Below, piece by piece: positions 45,269 to 55,646 of a DNA stretch of 64,000 nt. Source of the stretch: Sternotherus odoratus (taxonomy: Eukaryota; Chordata; Testudines; Kinosternidae); NCBI GenBank assembly GCA_032164245.1, contig JAVMKO010000010.1:43608848-43672847 (forward strand). Direction: 5' to 3'. Under the pieces are notes generated by a model. That model worked only from the letters and a program-made list of their open reading frames with translations, ran no database searches and had not been told where the DNA came from. Made by a program: the position numbers and the translations under genes. Every line of letters starts with the position of its first letter. Within the stretch, counting starts at the first letter, position 1.

Positions 45269-45790
45269 CTGCAATGAAAAGTGCATTGGCGCTCGAGGGT
45301 GTTCAGCTGAAGTGGCTCCTTGCTCATTTTCTGCTTTAGTGATTCTTTCTAAGTTGTCACTGATAGTCTCCAATGGTGATTTTGTTTTTAGCTCTGAATT
45401 GCTTCCATCTCCAGCCTGTGCCTCTAAGGTAACCTTAGAGAGTATTTTTGTTTCTATCATCTTTCGTCTCTCTTCGCTGTTGTTTGCGTTTACAAAACAC
45501 GGCCCTTTCATAGACAGTACTTTATTAGTCCAAAAGTCTTCTGTTTCCCTATCTTTTCCATTGCCCAGTTCTTTCCCTCTGAGAGTTTGATCTGTTGGAT
45601 CTGCAAGGACTGCTCTCTGTTGGCTTGAAGTTTCTTCAGTTAGGTTAGCAAAAGCATACGTCTGATCTCTTACAAAGGGTACATTTTCTCTTCCTTCAGC
45701 TTGGGTAACATCCATTTCTTTCTGAAGATCTGAACTTTCTAGGTCTCCATTCCAGGACTCTCTGGAGTGTCCCACAGATTCTAATATTTG
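45269..45790 (-). CDS. DNAAF8: DNAAF8 coding exon 3 (largest exon)
   Basis: A 522-nt minus-strand exon with acceptor TATCTATAG before CAAATATTA and donor TTGCAG/GTAGGT, both phase 0. It encodes residues 88-261: a mostly polar, acidic and probably disordered region that includes EERRKMIETKILSKVT, matching the ERRKMIETDILQKVT block of human DNAAF8. That match secures the gene assignment. The remainder has diverged freely, as expected for a disordered scaffold protein of the cytoplasmic dynein-assembly compartments. Confidence 0.93.
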
Positions 45791-47019
45791 CTATAGATAC
45801 AGAAAATGCACCTCAGAAGAGACAATCATTCCCCTCTCCAAAGCAATAGAGACATACAATAAACCAAGTAGATCTGATTGCCTGATGGAGGTTCAAATTA
45901 AGTGGGCATCTGGTAACTGCCTGGGTCAGGTCTTATCCCTATGATTTGTTACAAAACAGAATGAGATTCATTTTGTAAAAAACAGTAACTTTGGGAAGTG
46001 CTGGATGCACCTGAAACCCATTTAGTCCCGTGCCTTGTAATCCTCTGCTATTGCTTCCATACAGACCCCAGCTCAATAGGAAAGTGATACAAGAAGCTGG
46101 TGTCCCAAGGCCAAAACACTAGAGCTGGCCTGCTTCCCAGCTAGTTTTCTATAATCTGTGAGTTTCATCACTCTAGGTGCAATGTAATCCCTTTATCTAT
46201 GAATGGTTCTATGCCCAGATACAATTACTTCTTGATATACCCACCCTAACTACGTCCTCTCTAGTTTCTGTGTATGGAGTATGGTGATTGGAGACATTTC
46301 ACACAGTGAAAGGCTTGCAAGTTAACCTGCTGCACAGCCTTACTGTTAATGCTTGGATGATGTATGGCTTCAACGATCATCCTATGGGTAGAAGCAAGTC
46401 AGTGGCTGAGGGACAATTATCTAGTGTAGAAAGATTCATAGACTCGGTGTTCTACGGTGTTTTCCTTAACAAATCAGTGTCTCCTGCAATGCATACATCA
46501 CAATTCCTGACAAGTACCCTGCTGCCTGCATCTCCACCCGTCAGCTACTACTGCAAGACAGCCAGCATCATTTACACATCATAGAGCTACTGCTCAAAAC
46601 CAGGCTCATTTAATTTTGGGGACACTGAAGGGCTCCTTTGGAGAGACTGGGACCAGGCCAGGGAGGGAAAGAAAGAGGGTATGAGCCTTTGGGAGGGAGA
46701 GTGAGGATCCACACTACAAGCAGATAAAGAAAGGACCCACCCTCCCGACAGATGGTGGGCAGAGAGTAAGGGGCTAACCAGAGGAAATGTATAAAGGTGG
46801 GACAAAGAAAGGTGCCCAAATCCCAAGAATAAAGAGGCAAAGTGAGCCTACAAAAATAGATGAGGACTGGAAGGAGAAAGAGAGACACACTGACCCAAGA
46901 TGAGAAAAAGGATCCAGACACTTATATCAGACAGTGCAACCTAAAAATCTACTGTAATATTAAGCAGCTACACTGCCAACAATCACAAAAAATTTGGCTG
47001 CAGTAGTACAGTCAGTCAC
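45791..47019 (-). other. DNAAF8 intron 2
   Basis: No recognisable repeat or exon; the ORFs at 46,587-46,921 are low-complexity Ser/Pro/Leu text from a purine-rich strand. Confidence 0.55.
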
Positions 47020-47133
47020 CTGCATGTCTGGGTCTCCTGGAGAAAGATCTGTCAGTTCTTCCGACAAGTCAGGAATCAGATTGGGTAGGTCTCGTTGGAA
47101 GATGAACAACTCCCCATCTTCATCACAATCGGA
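47020..47133 (-). CDS. DNAAF8: DNAAF8 coding exon 2
   Basis: A 114-nt minus-strand exon with acceptor TTTGTATGGCAG and donor ATGCAG/GTGACT, phase 0 at both ends. It encodes residues 50-87, containing DGELFIFQRDLPNLIPDLSE, which aligns almost residue for residue with [21 protein letters not shown] of human DNAAF8. This is the most conserved piece of the N terminus. Confidence 0.96.
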
Positions 47134-48628
47134 CTGCCATACAAAACAAAGAAATGAAAGGAAGGGCCAGCACATTTATACAGATGTTTCATGAGGGCAT
47201 AAGTCATTTTACTTCTTTATCTCACAGTTGGCTTTGGTGTTGAGGGATATCCTGCTGAGTCATATCGTCAGTGGAGTGTCAAGTACTCTAGGAGATAAAT
47301 TTTCCCTTTGGCAACTTAGCACATTAATGGGCTTCAATAACAAGACCTAGATAAAGTATTGGGTATGAACCCATGCCAAGCGAGGTTAATGGCAAAAATC
47401 CAAACTAGGCAAGTATTCCTAAGCTTGAGAGGTAGTGGGTATCTGCAAATTCCCAGTGGTTGCATTTCCCAGTGCAATAGCTAGAATGTACAAGTTGAAA
47501 CCATACTTTACACCAAATAGAAGACTCAACACCCCCACATCAGGCAGGCAGGCCCCAGCTTTCACTTTGCCTTTTATACCATATCTCCAGCAACTCTTTG
47601 TGCTGGCAAATCCTGACTGCCTGATAAGATTATTTTTTCTCCCCCTGCACTGCACCAATTTGCTCTAGTCTTAATGAAATGTACATTAGTTGTGGCCAAA
47701 GTGCTCTACTGATTGTATAACACAACCTGCCAACTGCCCTCATCAATACAAGAGATTACAGGTCTCAGGTGCAGCGGAGTCTCTTGCTGTGAGCAGACAC
47801 GGCTCAGATCAAGATGGAGTGTTGCAAGCTGTCACATGCAGTCTCAGTAGGCTGCAGTTTTGTATTACATATGAGGGGTAGTGCAATCAGCTGTACTTTA
47901 TGTGAATTAAGGGCCACGGTCGAGCTCCAGATAACACTTCGGTAGGATGCTTGCTCTGGATGCATTGAAACAAAAAGTTTAGAGAATGTTTGTGTGTGAA
48001 AGAGACCTTGGACTGACTTACTATGAAATTAATACATGACACCATGGTACAAAAAGATCTTTTCAGTCATACTGTTAGTCATTTGTTTCAATAACATCTA
48101 GAAGCCCTGACTGAGATCAGGACACTAGTAAGAGGCAGTCCCTGCTCTAACGAGCTTACAGTCTAAATGGATATGATACACAAAGAGTGGGAAGGGAAAC
48201 AGTCAGAGAGAAAGAAAGTAACTTACCCAAGATCCCACAGCTTTTCGGAAGCAGAACCAGGAACAGAAACCCAATCACCTCAATCCCAGTCCAGTGCCCT
48301 ATCTCCTAGACACATTCCTTCTTATGAGAGTGATTAATGCCCAAGTTGAAAGTTCCCTCACCTGTGCTACTCACAAGATGATCTCTTATCACTAAGCCAC
48401 CCCCTGAATCTGAAGAAATAGTTTCCTTTGATGGTAAAATTAAGCTTCCTTTAAAGTTAAGTACTTTGAAAACTATTATTACTTGTGTGCTCTCTAAAAA
48501 TAGAGCTCTCACCTGGACAGACTCACCACCAGTAAGAGCTCAATTTTACTTTCACCCCTGACTGCCATTCAGAGAGCCCTTTGTGGAATCACAGTGAGGA
48601 AGGGTGTGGATACTACAGCAATGCTTAC
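47134..48628 (-). other. DNAAF8 intron 1 (between coding exons 1 and 2)
   Basis: Apart from a MIR relic at 48,105-48,330 I see nothing recognisable. Confidence 0.55.
48105..48330 (-). repeat. MIR-type SINE relic
   Basis: 'aagtaacttacccaagatcccacagc...agcagaaccaggaacagaaaccc' followed by 'agtccagtgccctatctcctagac' is the reverse-complement MIR core with a diverged upstream part ('tccctgctctaacgagcttacagtct'). Confidence 0.65.
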
Positions 48629-48775
48629 CGCGGAGGTGTCAGAGTCCAGAGATGGGATTTGGTCTCTCACTGCAGAGAGGATGGCTCCCCAGTGTAAGGT
48701 TCTGTTGCCCCGGAAAGGGGTTGTAAGATCCTCAGACGGATCCTCTTTTTCCTGGCTTTGTCCTTCTGATGCCAT
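48629..48775 (-). CDS. DNAAF8: DNAAF8 coding exon 1 (start of dynein axonemal assembly factor 8)
   Basis: DNAAF8 (C16orf71, DAAP1) is a cytoplasmic protein of multiciliated cells. It concentrates with outer-arm dynein subunits in dynein assembly condensates (established for the family). This minus-strand exon codes residues 1-49. The start is taken at CAT 48773-48775, giving MASEGQSQEK, because the human protein also starts MAS and an upstream in-frame start would lie in the 5' UTR. GAILSAVRDQIPSLDSDTS aligns with DAILKAVKDQLPSLDSDS of the human protein. The donor is CCGCG/GTAAGC, phase 0. Coding exons 1-11 are compatible in phase throughout, 713 codons to the window edge. Gene order, head to head with ANKS3, matches human 16p13.3. 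Confidence 0.95.
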
Positions 48776-48830
48776 TTGAAACAGCTCCCATATAACCAAC
48801 TCACAGACAAAAGGGCTTCAGTACATGCCA
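48776..48830 (-). other. DNAAF8: DNAAF8 5' UTR part of the first coding exon
   Basis: A strong acceptor (CTTTGTTTTCTTTAG) ends at 48831 on the minus strand, leaving a 55-nt leader before the ATG. This implies at least one non-coding upstream exon, presumably in the CpG island. A possible donor, GAC/GTGAGT, is visible on the minus strand near 51,195. Confidence 0.65.
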
Positions 48831-50640
48831 CTAAAGAAAACAAAGGTTTCTTTAATTCTTGGGAATCCTATCATTCTGATTGTTATATGGTGATCAGTAC
48901 CCCAGCACTGGACATGATTTGCAGTATAGTGAATTATATGGAGCCTCTCGTTCCATCTGAGTCCCATGGGCTGACATTTTTGTGTCCCTGGCATAATTTA
49001 GAACAGCCTCAGAGCTGTTCTAAATTGTGCTGGCTTCTAATAGTACCCTCATACATACCTCAGCTCACCTTTTACATAGAGAGAGGGGCAGAAAGGGGTG
49101 ATGTAAAGTTGGTACCACCAGCTCTAAGGTTCCCCCATACTAAGGGAATGCTTTAAGTATGTTTTGGGTTGCATGACCAGCACAAAGGGGATTCAAAAAT
49201 CTGCCCTTTGGATTTTTAAGGAGAGTGGCTTCTTCTTACATAGATTGAGAAGGGGTATTTCAGATCGAGCAGTGGAAGCTGCCTCCTTGCTCACTGGATA
49301 ATTAATTTTTGGGAACTTTTTCATTTTCAATTTGTGACACAATCATGTGATTTCCACAGGAATTGCAAATGGGAGTAAATCTATTCTAACTGGTAATAAA
49401 GGTTGTGAGGCTGCTACTGTATGGAGTTCAGTCACTGATTTAATTAAGCTTATGATATTATCCTTCTTAAATCACTTGTATTGCTACAGGTTGACAGAGA
49501 GCTTTACATACAGAGTGAGATTCATTCTCTGCCTGAGAAGCTGCTGAGTGCAAGGTTATTATCATGGGGCTGTGATGAGTTGGCTACTGGGGTTACTCCC
49601 CCGTACTGAGTTCCCTGTATGAAACCCAAGATCTGTGTCAAAGGTGGAGATAGTAAGAGGAAACATAGCACTATCCTGGCTGGATCAGACCCAATTTCCA
49701 TGTAGCCCACTGGCCAGCATCAGATGCTTCAGTGGAAGGTGCAACCACCCTTGCATTAGGTAGAAGTGAGATAATCTACCCTTCATTGTAGGTTATTCCC
49801 CTCCTAATCCCTAATAGCTAGAAAATGCCTTAAAACCTGAATTCTAACATTTAACATCTCTTCCAAAAATTATTAGCATTAATTATTACAATTCTGGATA
49901 GTTTTGCTACCCCTATAAATAATCCCTAGCTTTTATCTAATGCTTTCAACCGTCAATCTCAAAGCATTTCACAAAGGGGGGGGGTGTCAGTATCATTATC
50001 TCCCTTCTTCAGTTGAGGAAACTGAGGCATAGAGCAGTGAAGTGACCATGCTCACCCAGCAGGTCAGTGGCAGAACACCAGGGTTCCCTTTCTCCCTTAC
50101 ACTACACTGCCTCTGCCCAATCCATGTGGACAATCTTTTGTTAATCTTACTAAATTTTTGACCTCAATGACATTCTGAGGCAGAGTTCCATGTGTTAACT
50201 ATGTGTTGTGTGAAAAAGTATTTCCTTATATTAGTTTTGAATTTGCTACCGTGTAATTCCATTGCATCCACGTGTTCTTGTGTTAAGAGATAGGAAGAAC
50301 AAAAGGTCTTGATCTAACTTCTTGATACCATTCATTATTTTACAGGCTGTTATCATGTCCCTTTTTATTAGTCTCCTTTCTAAGTAATTATCCCAGTCTT
50401 TTCAATCTTTCTTATATGAGATTTTCCATTACCCTAATTATTTTCATCACTCTTCTGCGGACCCCTTGTAATGTTGCAATATCCTGTTTGAAATGCAGTT
50501 CTCGGTATACTGCCACAACACTGATCGATAATGATGACATTATCATATTCTCTTTTATTCTCCAACCCATTCTTTAGGCTTGACTTTTTTTTTTTTGAAG
50601 GCAGCTGCACACTGGGCAGAGATTTGCATTGAGCTGGTCA
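48831..50640. other. DNAAF8 5' intron
   Basis: It contains a MIR relic (49,940-50,115) and an old CR1 piece (50,120-50,680). The rest shows nothing recognisable. Confidence 0.5.
49940..50115 (-). repeat. MIR-type SINE relic
   Basis: 'tcattatctcccttcttcagttgaggaaactgaggcatagagcagtgaagtgacc...gtcagtggcagaac' is the reverse-complement MIR core. A G8 run sits at its left. Confidence 0.75.
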
Positions 50641-50680
50641 CAGTGATGCCCAGGCCCCTTTCCAGACCTGACCCCGGTTC
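50120..50680 (-). mobile_element. Old CR1 LINE fragment
   Basis: Minus-strand CR1, strongly diverged: 'agagttccatgtgttaac...gtgtgaaaaagtatttcctt', then 'cccagtcttttcaatctttc' and 'attttcatcactcttctg' are the CR1 pol-tail landmarks. It reaches the edge of the CpG island. Confidence 0.7.
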
Positions 50681-51027
50681 TGTGGTACCCTGTCCCAGCG
50701 CAGGACACGTTTACATGTCCCCTCTGACGTGCGCCACTCTGCATGGATCGACCCTGACTTCCATCCACCCTGCTGGTGCCCGAGCCCGGCCGGGTGGGAC
50801 CCTCTGGAGTCTGCCTGGCTCCGGATGAAGCTAAACAACTTGGCGTGAGCCGCACTTTTTGCTCCCCGGGCTCATTCCCGACGGGGCTGAACTGCGGGGT
50901 CCGGGAACACGCTCCCGGCCGGTTCCGAGCGGTGACGACACGGACACGCAGCCTTTACCCGGGCTAAGCACCGCCCCGGCCCAACTGCTTCCAGCGGCCG
51001 CCGGGCTCCACCCCCGCGCTTCCTCCC

Positions 51028-51041
51028 GTTCCCATGGTAAC
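51028..51041. promoter_or_regulatory. RFX X-box in the shared promoter
   Basis: GTTCCCATGGTAAC fits the palindromic X-box bound by RFX factors (consensus GTTGCCATGGCAAC), with two changes, both at the least constrained positions. RFX2/3 drive ciliary genes, and DNAAF8 is a dynein-assembly gene while ANKS3 acts in a ciliary module. Binding is an inference. Confidence 0.7.
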
Positions 51042-51284
51042 CAGCCAACCACCGCCAGCAGCGCCCCCGCCCACAGCCCGTCTCCCCGCCTCTGCCCCCC
51101 TCCCAGCCCCGGTGTCCGCCCCGCGACTTCACCACACAGCGGGGCGCTGCCCCCCAAACCTCCGCGGCGCTAACCCTCCTCCACCCACCCCACTCACGTC
51201 ACACCTCAGAGCCCCCTCGCCGCTCCCCGGCCGCTTGCCCCGCCCCACCGCCGAGGTCCTGACAGGATACATTCTAGCTCACAA

Positions 51285-51425
51285 ATCCAAAAGGAAAAAC
51301 AAGGAGGAATCTGATGGCATTTTAAAGATTAACAGATTTATTTGGTGCCACCGGACTCCTGGTCGTTTCTGTGGATGCAGAATAACGCGGCTACCCCCGA
51401 TACTAAATACAAAGCACATTCCCGG
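51285..51425. repeat. Interspersed repeat fragment in the CpG island
   Basis: 'gaatctgatggcattttaaagattaacagatttatttgg' and 'gtggatgcagaataacgcggctaccccc' match a sequence widespread in sauropsid genomes (usually '...ggcaccttagagactaaca' / 'cagactaacacggctgc'), possibly Penelope-like. Insertion age unknown. Confidence 0.55.
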
Positions 51426-52095
51426 AGCAAATAGCTATTTCTAATCCATTCGCTTCTTCCTACAAACACCTCTTCGTTAAATCCTGCCTTTTCCCTGCCA
51501 GGATCTCCTGCAACTTCCGCTTTCTAGTAGCTCATTGGCTAATTTGAGCCCCGCCTCATGGGAGTCTCATCTTCTATTGGCTATTTAGCAGGTTGGGGGT
51601 GGGTCCCACAAATTGCCGCGAGGTGTTGTGGGGTTTGTAGTTTCGCCTCGATTGGCCACAGGAAAGGAGCAGGAGCTGCGCTTCCGGCGTTCGGCGCGCG
51701 CGAGGTACTTCCGGGAGCAGCGCTGAGCGAGGTGCCCGGCCCGGGCAGAGTGCGGCGAGGTGACGGGCGGGAGGCTGAGGGGCGGCGCGGGACGGGCGGG
51801 GGGATGCCCGGGATGAGGGGGGCGCTCCCCGCGGTGGGTCCAGGGGCTGCGACCTTCGTGTGGGAAAGCTGGGGCTGGCCGGCTCCACAACCGCTCGGTG
51901 TCCCGGGATGAGGCAGCTGCTGGCTCGCTGCGGCCAGGCTGGGAGGCTGCAGGGCAAGTCCCTGCCCTAAAACCGGAGTGACGGGGACACCTCCCATCCC
52001 CACCCCAGGAGCACCTTGCACGGATGCTGCTGTGCGCCGCAGAAACGGGCCACGTGTGTTTGCGGGAGAGGCTGTGCCCAGGATGCTTTTGCTCC

Positions 52096-52216
52096 GAGGG
52101 TGGCCAGATGTCCCGATTTTATAGGGACAGTCGTGATTTTTGGGTCTTTTTCTTATATAGGCTCCTCTTAGCCTCCCCCCATCCCGATTTCTCACGCTTG
52201 CTGTGTGGTCACCCTA
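52096..52216. mobile_element. GGGTGACC-family MITE, copy 3
   Basis: Inverted relative to the other two copies: it starts GGGTGGCCAGATGTCCCGATTTTATAGGGACAG-like text and ends GTGTGGTCACCC before TA. It lies in the first intron of ANKS3, about 0.4 kb from the island. Confidence 0.85.
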
Positions 52217-52479
52217 GGATCCCCACGTGGGTAATCTCTCTGGGATGGGTATATTTCCTATGGCGTGCTGCAGCAAGACTGGTTCATGATGGGGCAGTGA
52301 TGGTCCACAAAGTCAGTGTACAGGGAGATCTCTATAGGGCATTACTTTTGAGACTGGCATAACTTTACACATATGAATACTCATTTACTTCCATGGGACT
52401 ATAGCAATCTAAGGTCTCTCTGCCACTGTCATAGTACCTGAGCACACCCCCATCTTTAATATATTTATCCTTACAACTC

Positions 52480-52645
52480 CCTCCCACTGTGGTGTAGGGC
52501 AGTGCTATTATCTCCATTTGACTGACGGAGAACGGAGTCACAGAAAGATGCAAGTGTCTTGACCAAGATCACACAAGAAGTCTGTGGTGGAGTAGGAAGT
52601 TGAACCTTGGTCTCCTGTGTCCCAGGCTTGTGCTCTAATCAGTTC
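52480..52645 (-). repeat. MIR-type SINE relic
   Basis: 'gctattatctccatttgactgacggagaacggagtcacag' and 'tcttgaccaagatcacacaagaagtctgtggtgg' give the reverse-complement MIR core. Confidence 0.7.
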
Positions 52646-52689
52646 CTACTTATATACGGCTGTGTGTTCATCGCATCAGAAGCGAAGAG

Positions 52690-53500
52690 CTTTGAGTAGT
52701 CCTGTTATATCCAGTGAGACTACCGTAGTAGTGTTTTTCCTAATGTCCACCCTGTACCGCCCTTTTTGCAATTTAACCCATTGCTTCTTATCCTATACTC
52801 AGAGGTAAGAAGAAGAGTTCCCCCCCACACACACCCCATGTAACAACCTTTTATGTACTTGAAAACTTGTTATCAAGTCCCCTTTTCTTCTCTTCACACT
52901 AAAGAAACCTAAATTTTTTTCAGTCTTCCCTCATGTTTTCTAGACCTTTAATAATTTTTGTTGCTCTTCTCTGGATTTTCTCCAATTTGTCCATATCTTT
53001 CCCAAAATGTGCCCAGAACTGGACACAGTACTCCAGTTGAGGCACAAGAGAGTGCAAGAATTACTTATTGTGTCTTGCTTACAACACTCTTGTTAATACA
53101 TCCCAGAATGATGGATGGATTTTTTCCCCCCGACAGTGTTACACTGTTGATTTATGTTTAGCTTGTGGTCCACTGTTACCCCCAGGCCCTTTTCTGCAGT
53201 ACTCCTTCCTAGGCAGTCATTTCCATTTTGTATATGTGCAAGTGATGGTTCTTTCCTAAGTGGAGTATTTTGTGTTTGTCCCTATTGAATTTCATCCTAT
53301 TTTCTTTAGACCACTTCACCAGTTTGTCCAGATCATTTTGAATTTTAACCCTGTCCTCCAAAGCATTTGCAACCCTTCCCAACTTGGTGTCATTGGCAAA
53401 CTTTAAGTGTACTCTTTCTATGCCATTATCTAAACCATCGATGAAGATACTGACCAGTACTGCAGGAAGGAACAAAACCATGGCTGCTGACAGCCTTAAA
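52690..53500 (-). mobile_element. CR1 LINE fragment with RT remnant
   Basis: On the minus strand a frame at 53505-53209 keeps part of the CR1 reverse transcriptase: FANDTKLGRVANALED, in which the catalytic FADD motif has become FAND, then LDKLVKWSKENRMKFN. The 3' half (52,690-53,200) is the CR1 pol tail in decayed form. Inactive. Confidence 0.85.
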
Positions 53501-53574
53501 ATCAATTTAAAAGATGATTTCTAGCATTGTTTTCTTTGTTGTTTGTAGAATAGACAGGACCAAATGGTCTAGAA

Positions 53575-54232
53575 AAGGGGTGGGCAAACTATGGCCCACA
53601 GGCCCATCCTGCCCGGCCCCCGAGCTCCCGGCTGGGGAGACTAGCCCCTTCCCCACAGCCTCAGCACACTGCACGAGCAGTGTTCTAGGGGCGGGGCTGT
53701 GTGCTCCGGCGGATCAGCATGGTAAGGGGGCTGGGGATTTGATAAGGAACAGAGGGTCCTGGGGGGGGGGTAGTCAGAGAATGGGGGGGGTTGGATAGGT
53801 GTGGGAGTCCTGCAGAGCCTGTCGGGGCAGGGGTGTGGATAGGGGGCGGGGCAGTCCAGGGATAGGGAGCAGAGGGGTTGGATGAGGGTTGGGTTCTGGG
53901 GGGTGATTAGGGTCAGGGGGGTCTCGGGAGGTGGTATGAGGACAAGGAGCGGATGTGGGGGTTGGAAGGGTCAGGGATTCTGAGGGGTAGTCGGGGGCAG
54001 GGAGCACGGGGAGTTGGATGGGGGTGGGGTCACAGGGAGTTGGTTGGGGTGGGGGCCTTGGGAGGGAGTGGTCAGGGGACAAGGAGTGGGGAGGGTTGGA
54101 TGGGTTGTGGGTTCTGAAGGGTGTAATTAGGAGGCGGGAAGTGGGAGGAGGCAGATAGGGGGTGGGTGCCAGGCTGTTTGGGGAGGCACAACCCCGATGT
54201 GGCCCTCGGCCCCAAAGGTTTGCCCACTCCTG
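53575..54232. mobile_element. Non-autonomous hAT element with G-rich tandem interior
   Basis: Same family as 11,788-12,485: it begins AAGGGGTGGGCAAACTATGG and ends GGTTTGCCCACTCCTG. The flanks GTCTAGAA (53567-53574) and ATCTAGAA (54233-54240) form a near-perfect 8-bp duplication. Interior G-rich tandem units around GGGGTTGGATGGG. Confidence 0.9.
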
Positions 54233-54489
54233 ATCTAGAACAACAGTAAAGGGCTGTCATGGAGGATCTGCAGCAATAACTTGCTATTGCACAGGAGAGC
54301 TTTGTTGACAAAGGAAGGGCAGAGGAGGGGTTCAGTTTATGGGTAGGAATTCAGCATGACGTATCTCTGAGAAGTTCACACCTTCGAAGCTGAGGATGTC
54401 ACCGCTCCAGAGCCAAGTGGCCACCCCACAGTACTGTAAGATCCTGACATCAGAATTGAAAGTTCTGTTTCGCTTTGGCTTTATAGGTC

Positions 54490-54662
54490 ATGATGTCAGA
54501 GCTGAGTGATGAAGCCAGCGAATCGGAGCTCCTGAACCGCAGCCTGTCCATGTGGCATGGCGTAGGCCAGATGATCTGTCGAGAAGAACTGGATGTTCCA
54601 CTAGACCTACACACCGCGTCCTCCATTGGCCAGTATGAGGTGGTGCAGGAGTGTATTCAGCG
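54490..54662 (+). CDS. ANKS3: ANKS3 coding exon 1 (ankyrin repeat and SAM domain protein 3)
   Basis: ANKS3 is a cytoplasmic and ciliary scaffold. Family knowledge: it binds ANKS6, BICC1 and NEK7 through SAM and ankyrin domains and belongs to the nephronophthisis/laterality network. The acceptor is TTTGGCTTTATAG before GTC. Two tandem ATGs follow; I report from the first, but the second (54493) matches the human start MSELSDEASE. The peptide includes LLNRSLSMWHG and EELDVPLDLHTASSIGQYEV, almost identical to the human protein, the last part opening the ankyrin block. Donor CAGCG/GTAAGG leaves two bases. Residues 1-57 counted from the second ATG. The 5' UTR exon is expected in the CpG island. 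Confidence 0.97.
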
Positions 54663-55100
54663 GTAAGGAATGAGCAAAGCATGACTAACACAGCTTTGTT
54701 ATTTATGCTGATTATATTTTTAATGACAGCAGCACAGGATCAGTCTGCATTAGAACAATGACTCTTTGCCAGTGAGCTTCAGTGGTATCAGATCATTTGC
54801 TCAGTGTAAAGTGACTTGTGGGCTGGGGAAATTCATGCCCTCTTCTCCCCCCCCCCCCCCCCCCCCCCCCCGTCTCAATTCCCACTCATTCAGCTGAACT
54901 GGAGCTCGATCTCATGGGGAATCACAGTGTAGACCAGGCCCCAGTGCCAGACTTGGTTTTTAACACTGTTTTTATTTTAACTACAATGGTAATGAAGATG
55001 ATTTTGACTAAAGGAGTCGGTGCTGCAGCTGTGACCAGCTTTAGTACTGGTTCAGCTGATTTCTTCTGACATTCCCCCCCCCCCCTTTTTTTTTTTTTAG
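54663..55100 (+). other. ANKS3 intron with homopolymer tracts
   Basis: It carries a C run of about 25 bp near 54,847-54,872 and a C/T run that forms the polypyrimidine tract of the next acceptor (55,072-55,098). Otherwise nothing recognisable; the ORF at 54,818-55,069 is chance. Confidence 0.6.
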
Positions 55101-55299
55101 TGGGGAAGTGGATTTAAATAAGAGAAACTGTGGCGGCTGGACCCCGCTGATGTATGCTTCCTACATTGGGCATGATACCATTGTGCATCTGCTACTGGAG
55201 GCGGGAGTGAATGTGAACGTCCCAGCGCCAGAAGGGCAGACCCCACTCATGCTGGCCTCCAGTTGTGGCAACGAGAGCGTTGCCTACTTCCTCCTCCAG
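55101..55299 (+). CDS. ANKS3: ANKS3 coding exon 2 (ankyrin repeats)
   Basis: The acceptor follows a T12 tract (TTTTTAG before TGGGG) and the donor is CTCCAG/GTGGGT. It encodes residues 57-123: GGWTPLMYASYIGHDTIV and GQTPLMLASSCGNES, two ankyrin repeats with the TPL(M)xAS...G signature. It completes the Arg codon from exon 1 and ends in phase 0. Confidence 0.97.
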
Positions 55300-55524
55300 G
55301 TGGGTGTTCAGGAATGGCTAGGAACAGCTGCTATGGCAAAATTGAAATGCCTGAGGAGTAGAATCCTCCAGCAGTTCTGACAGAGAACTGTACGCTCAGT
55401 GTGCTGCTGTAAAGTCAGCTTCCTGACAGGGATTCAAACTTTCTCAGACTCACCGCTCAGAGGGCAATGGCTAACAGACCCAGGAGAGATGCTGCAGTAA
55501 AGAACGTTCTCTGTTCTCTTGAAG

Positions 55525-55646
55525 CAAGGCGCAGAGCTGGAGATGAAGGACATTCATGGCTGGACTGCCCTCTTCCACTGCACTAGTGCTGGACACCAGC
55601 AGATGGTCAAATTCTTACTGGACAATGGGGCGAACGCCAACTGCAA
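55525..55646 (+). CDS. ANKS3: ANKS3 coding exon 3 (ankyrin repeat)
   Basis: The acceptor is TTCTCTTGAAG before CAAGGC and the donor is TGCAA/GTAAGA. It encodes residues 124-164: QGAELEMKDIHGWTALFHCT and MVKFLLDNGANANC, a full ankyrin repeat, very close to the human text. Starts phase 0, ends phase 2. Confidence 0.97.

Larger units (their letters stand above)
50690..51780. promoter_or_regulatory. Bidirectional CpG-island promoter of DNAAF8 and ANKS3
   Basis: About 1.1 kb of high GC with frequent CpG, between the 5' ends of the two divergent genes. On the plus strand, three ATTGG (inverted CCAAT, NF-Y type) sites lie at 51534, 51576 and 51651. ETS-type sites CTTCCGG and ACTTCCGG lie at about 51681 and 51707. 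No TATA box is evident. The ANKS3 non-coding first exon probably ends at a GCGAG/GTGACG donor near 51,760. An A/T-rich repeat fragment (51,285-51,425) interrupts the island. Initiation sites cannot be placed from sequence alone. Confidence 0.8.
52217..54489 (+). other. ANKS3 5' intron
   Basis: Contains a MIR relic, a CR1 copy and a hAT element (listed). I see no other coding or regulatory feature. Confidence 0.55.
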
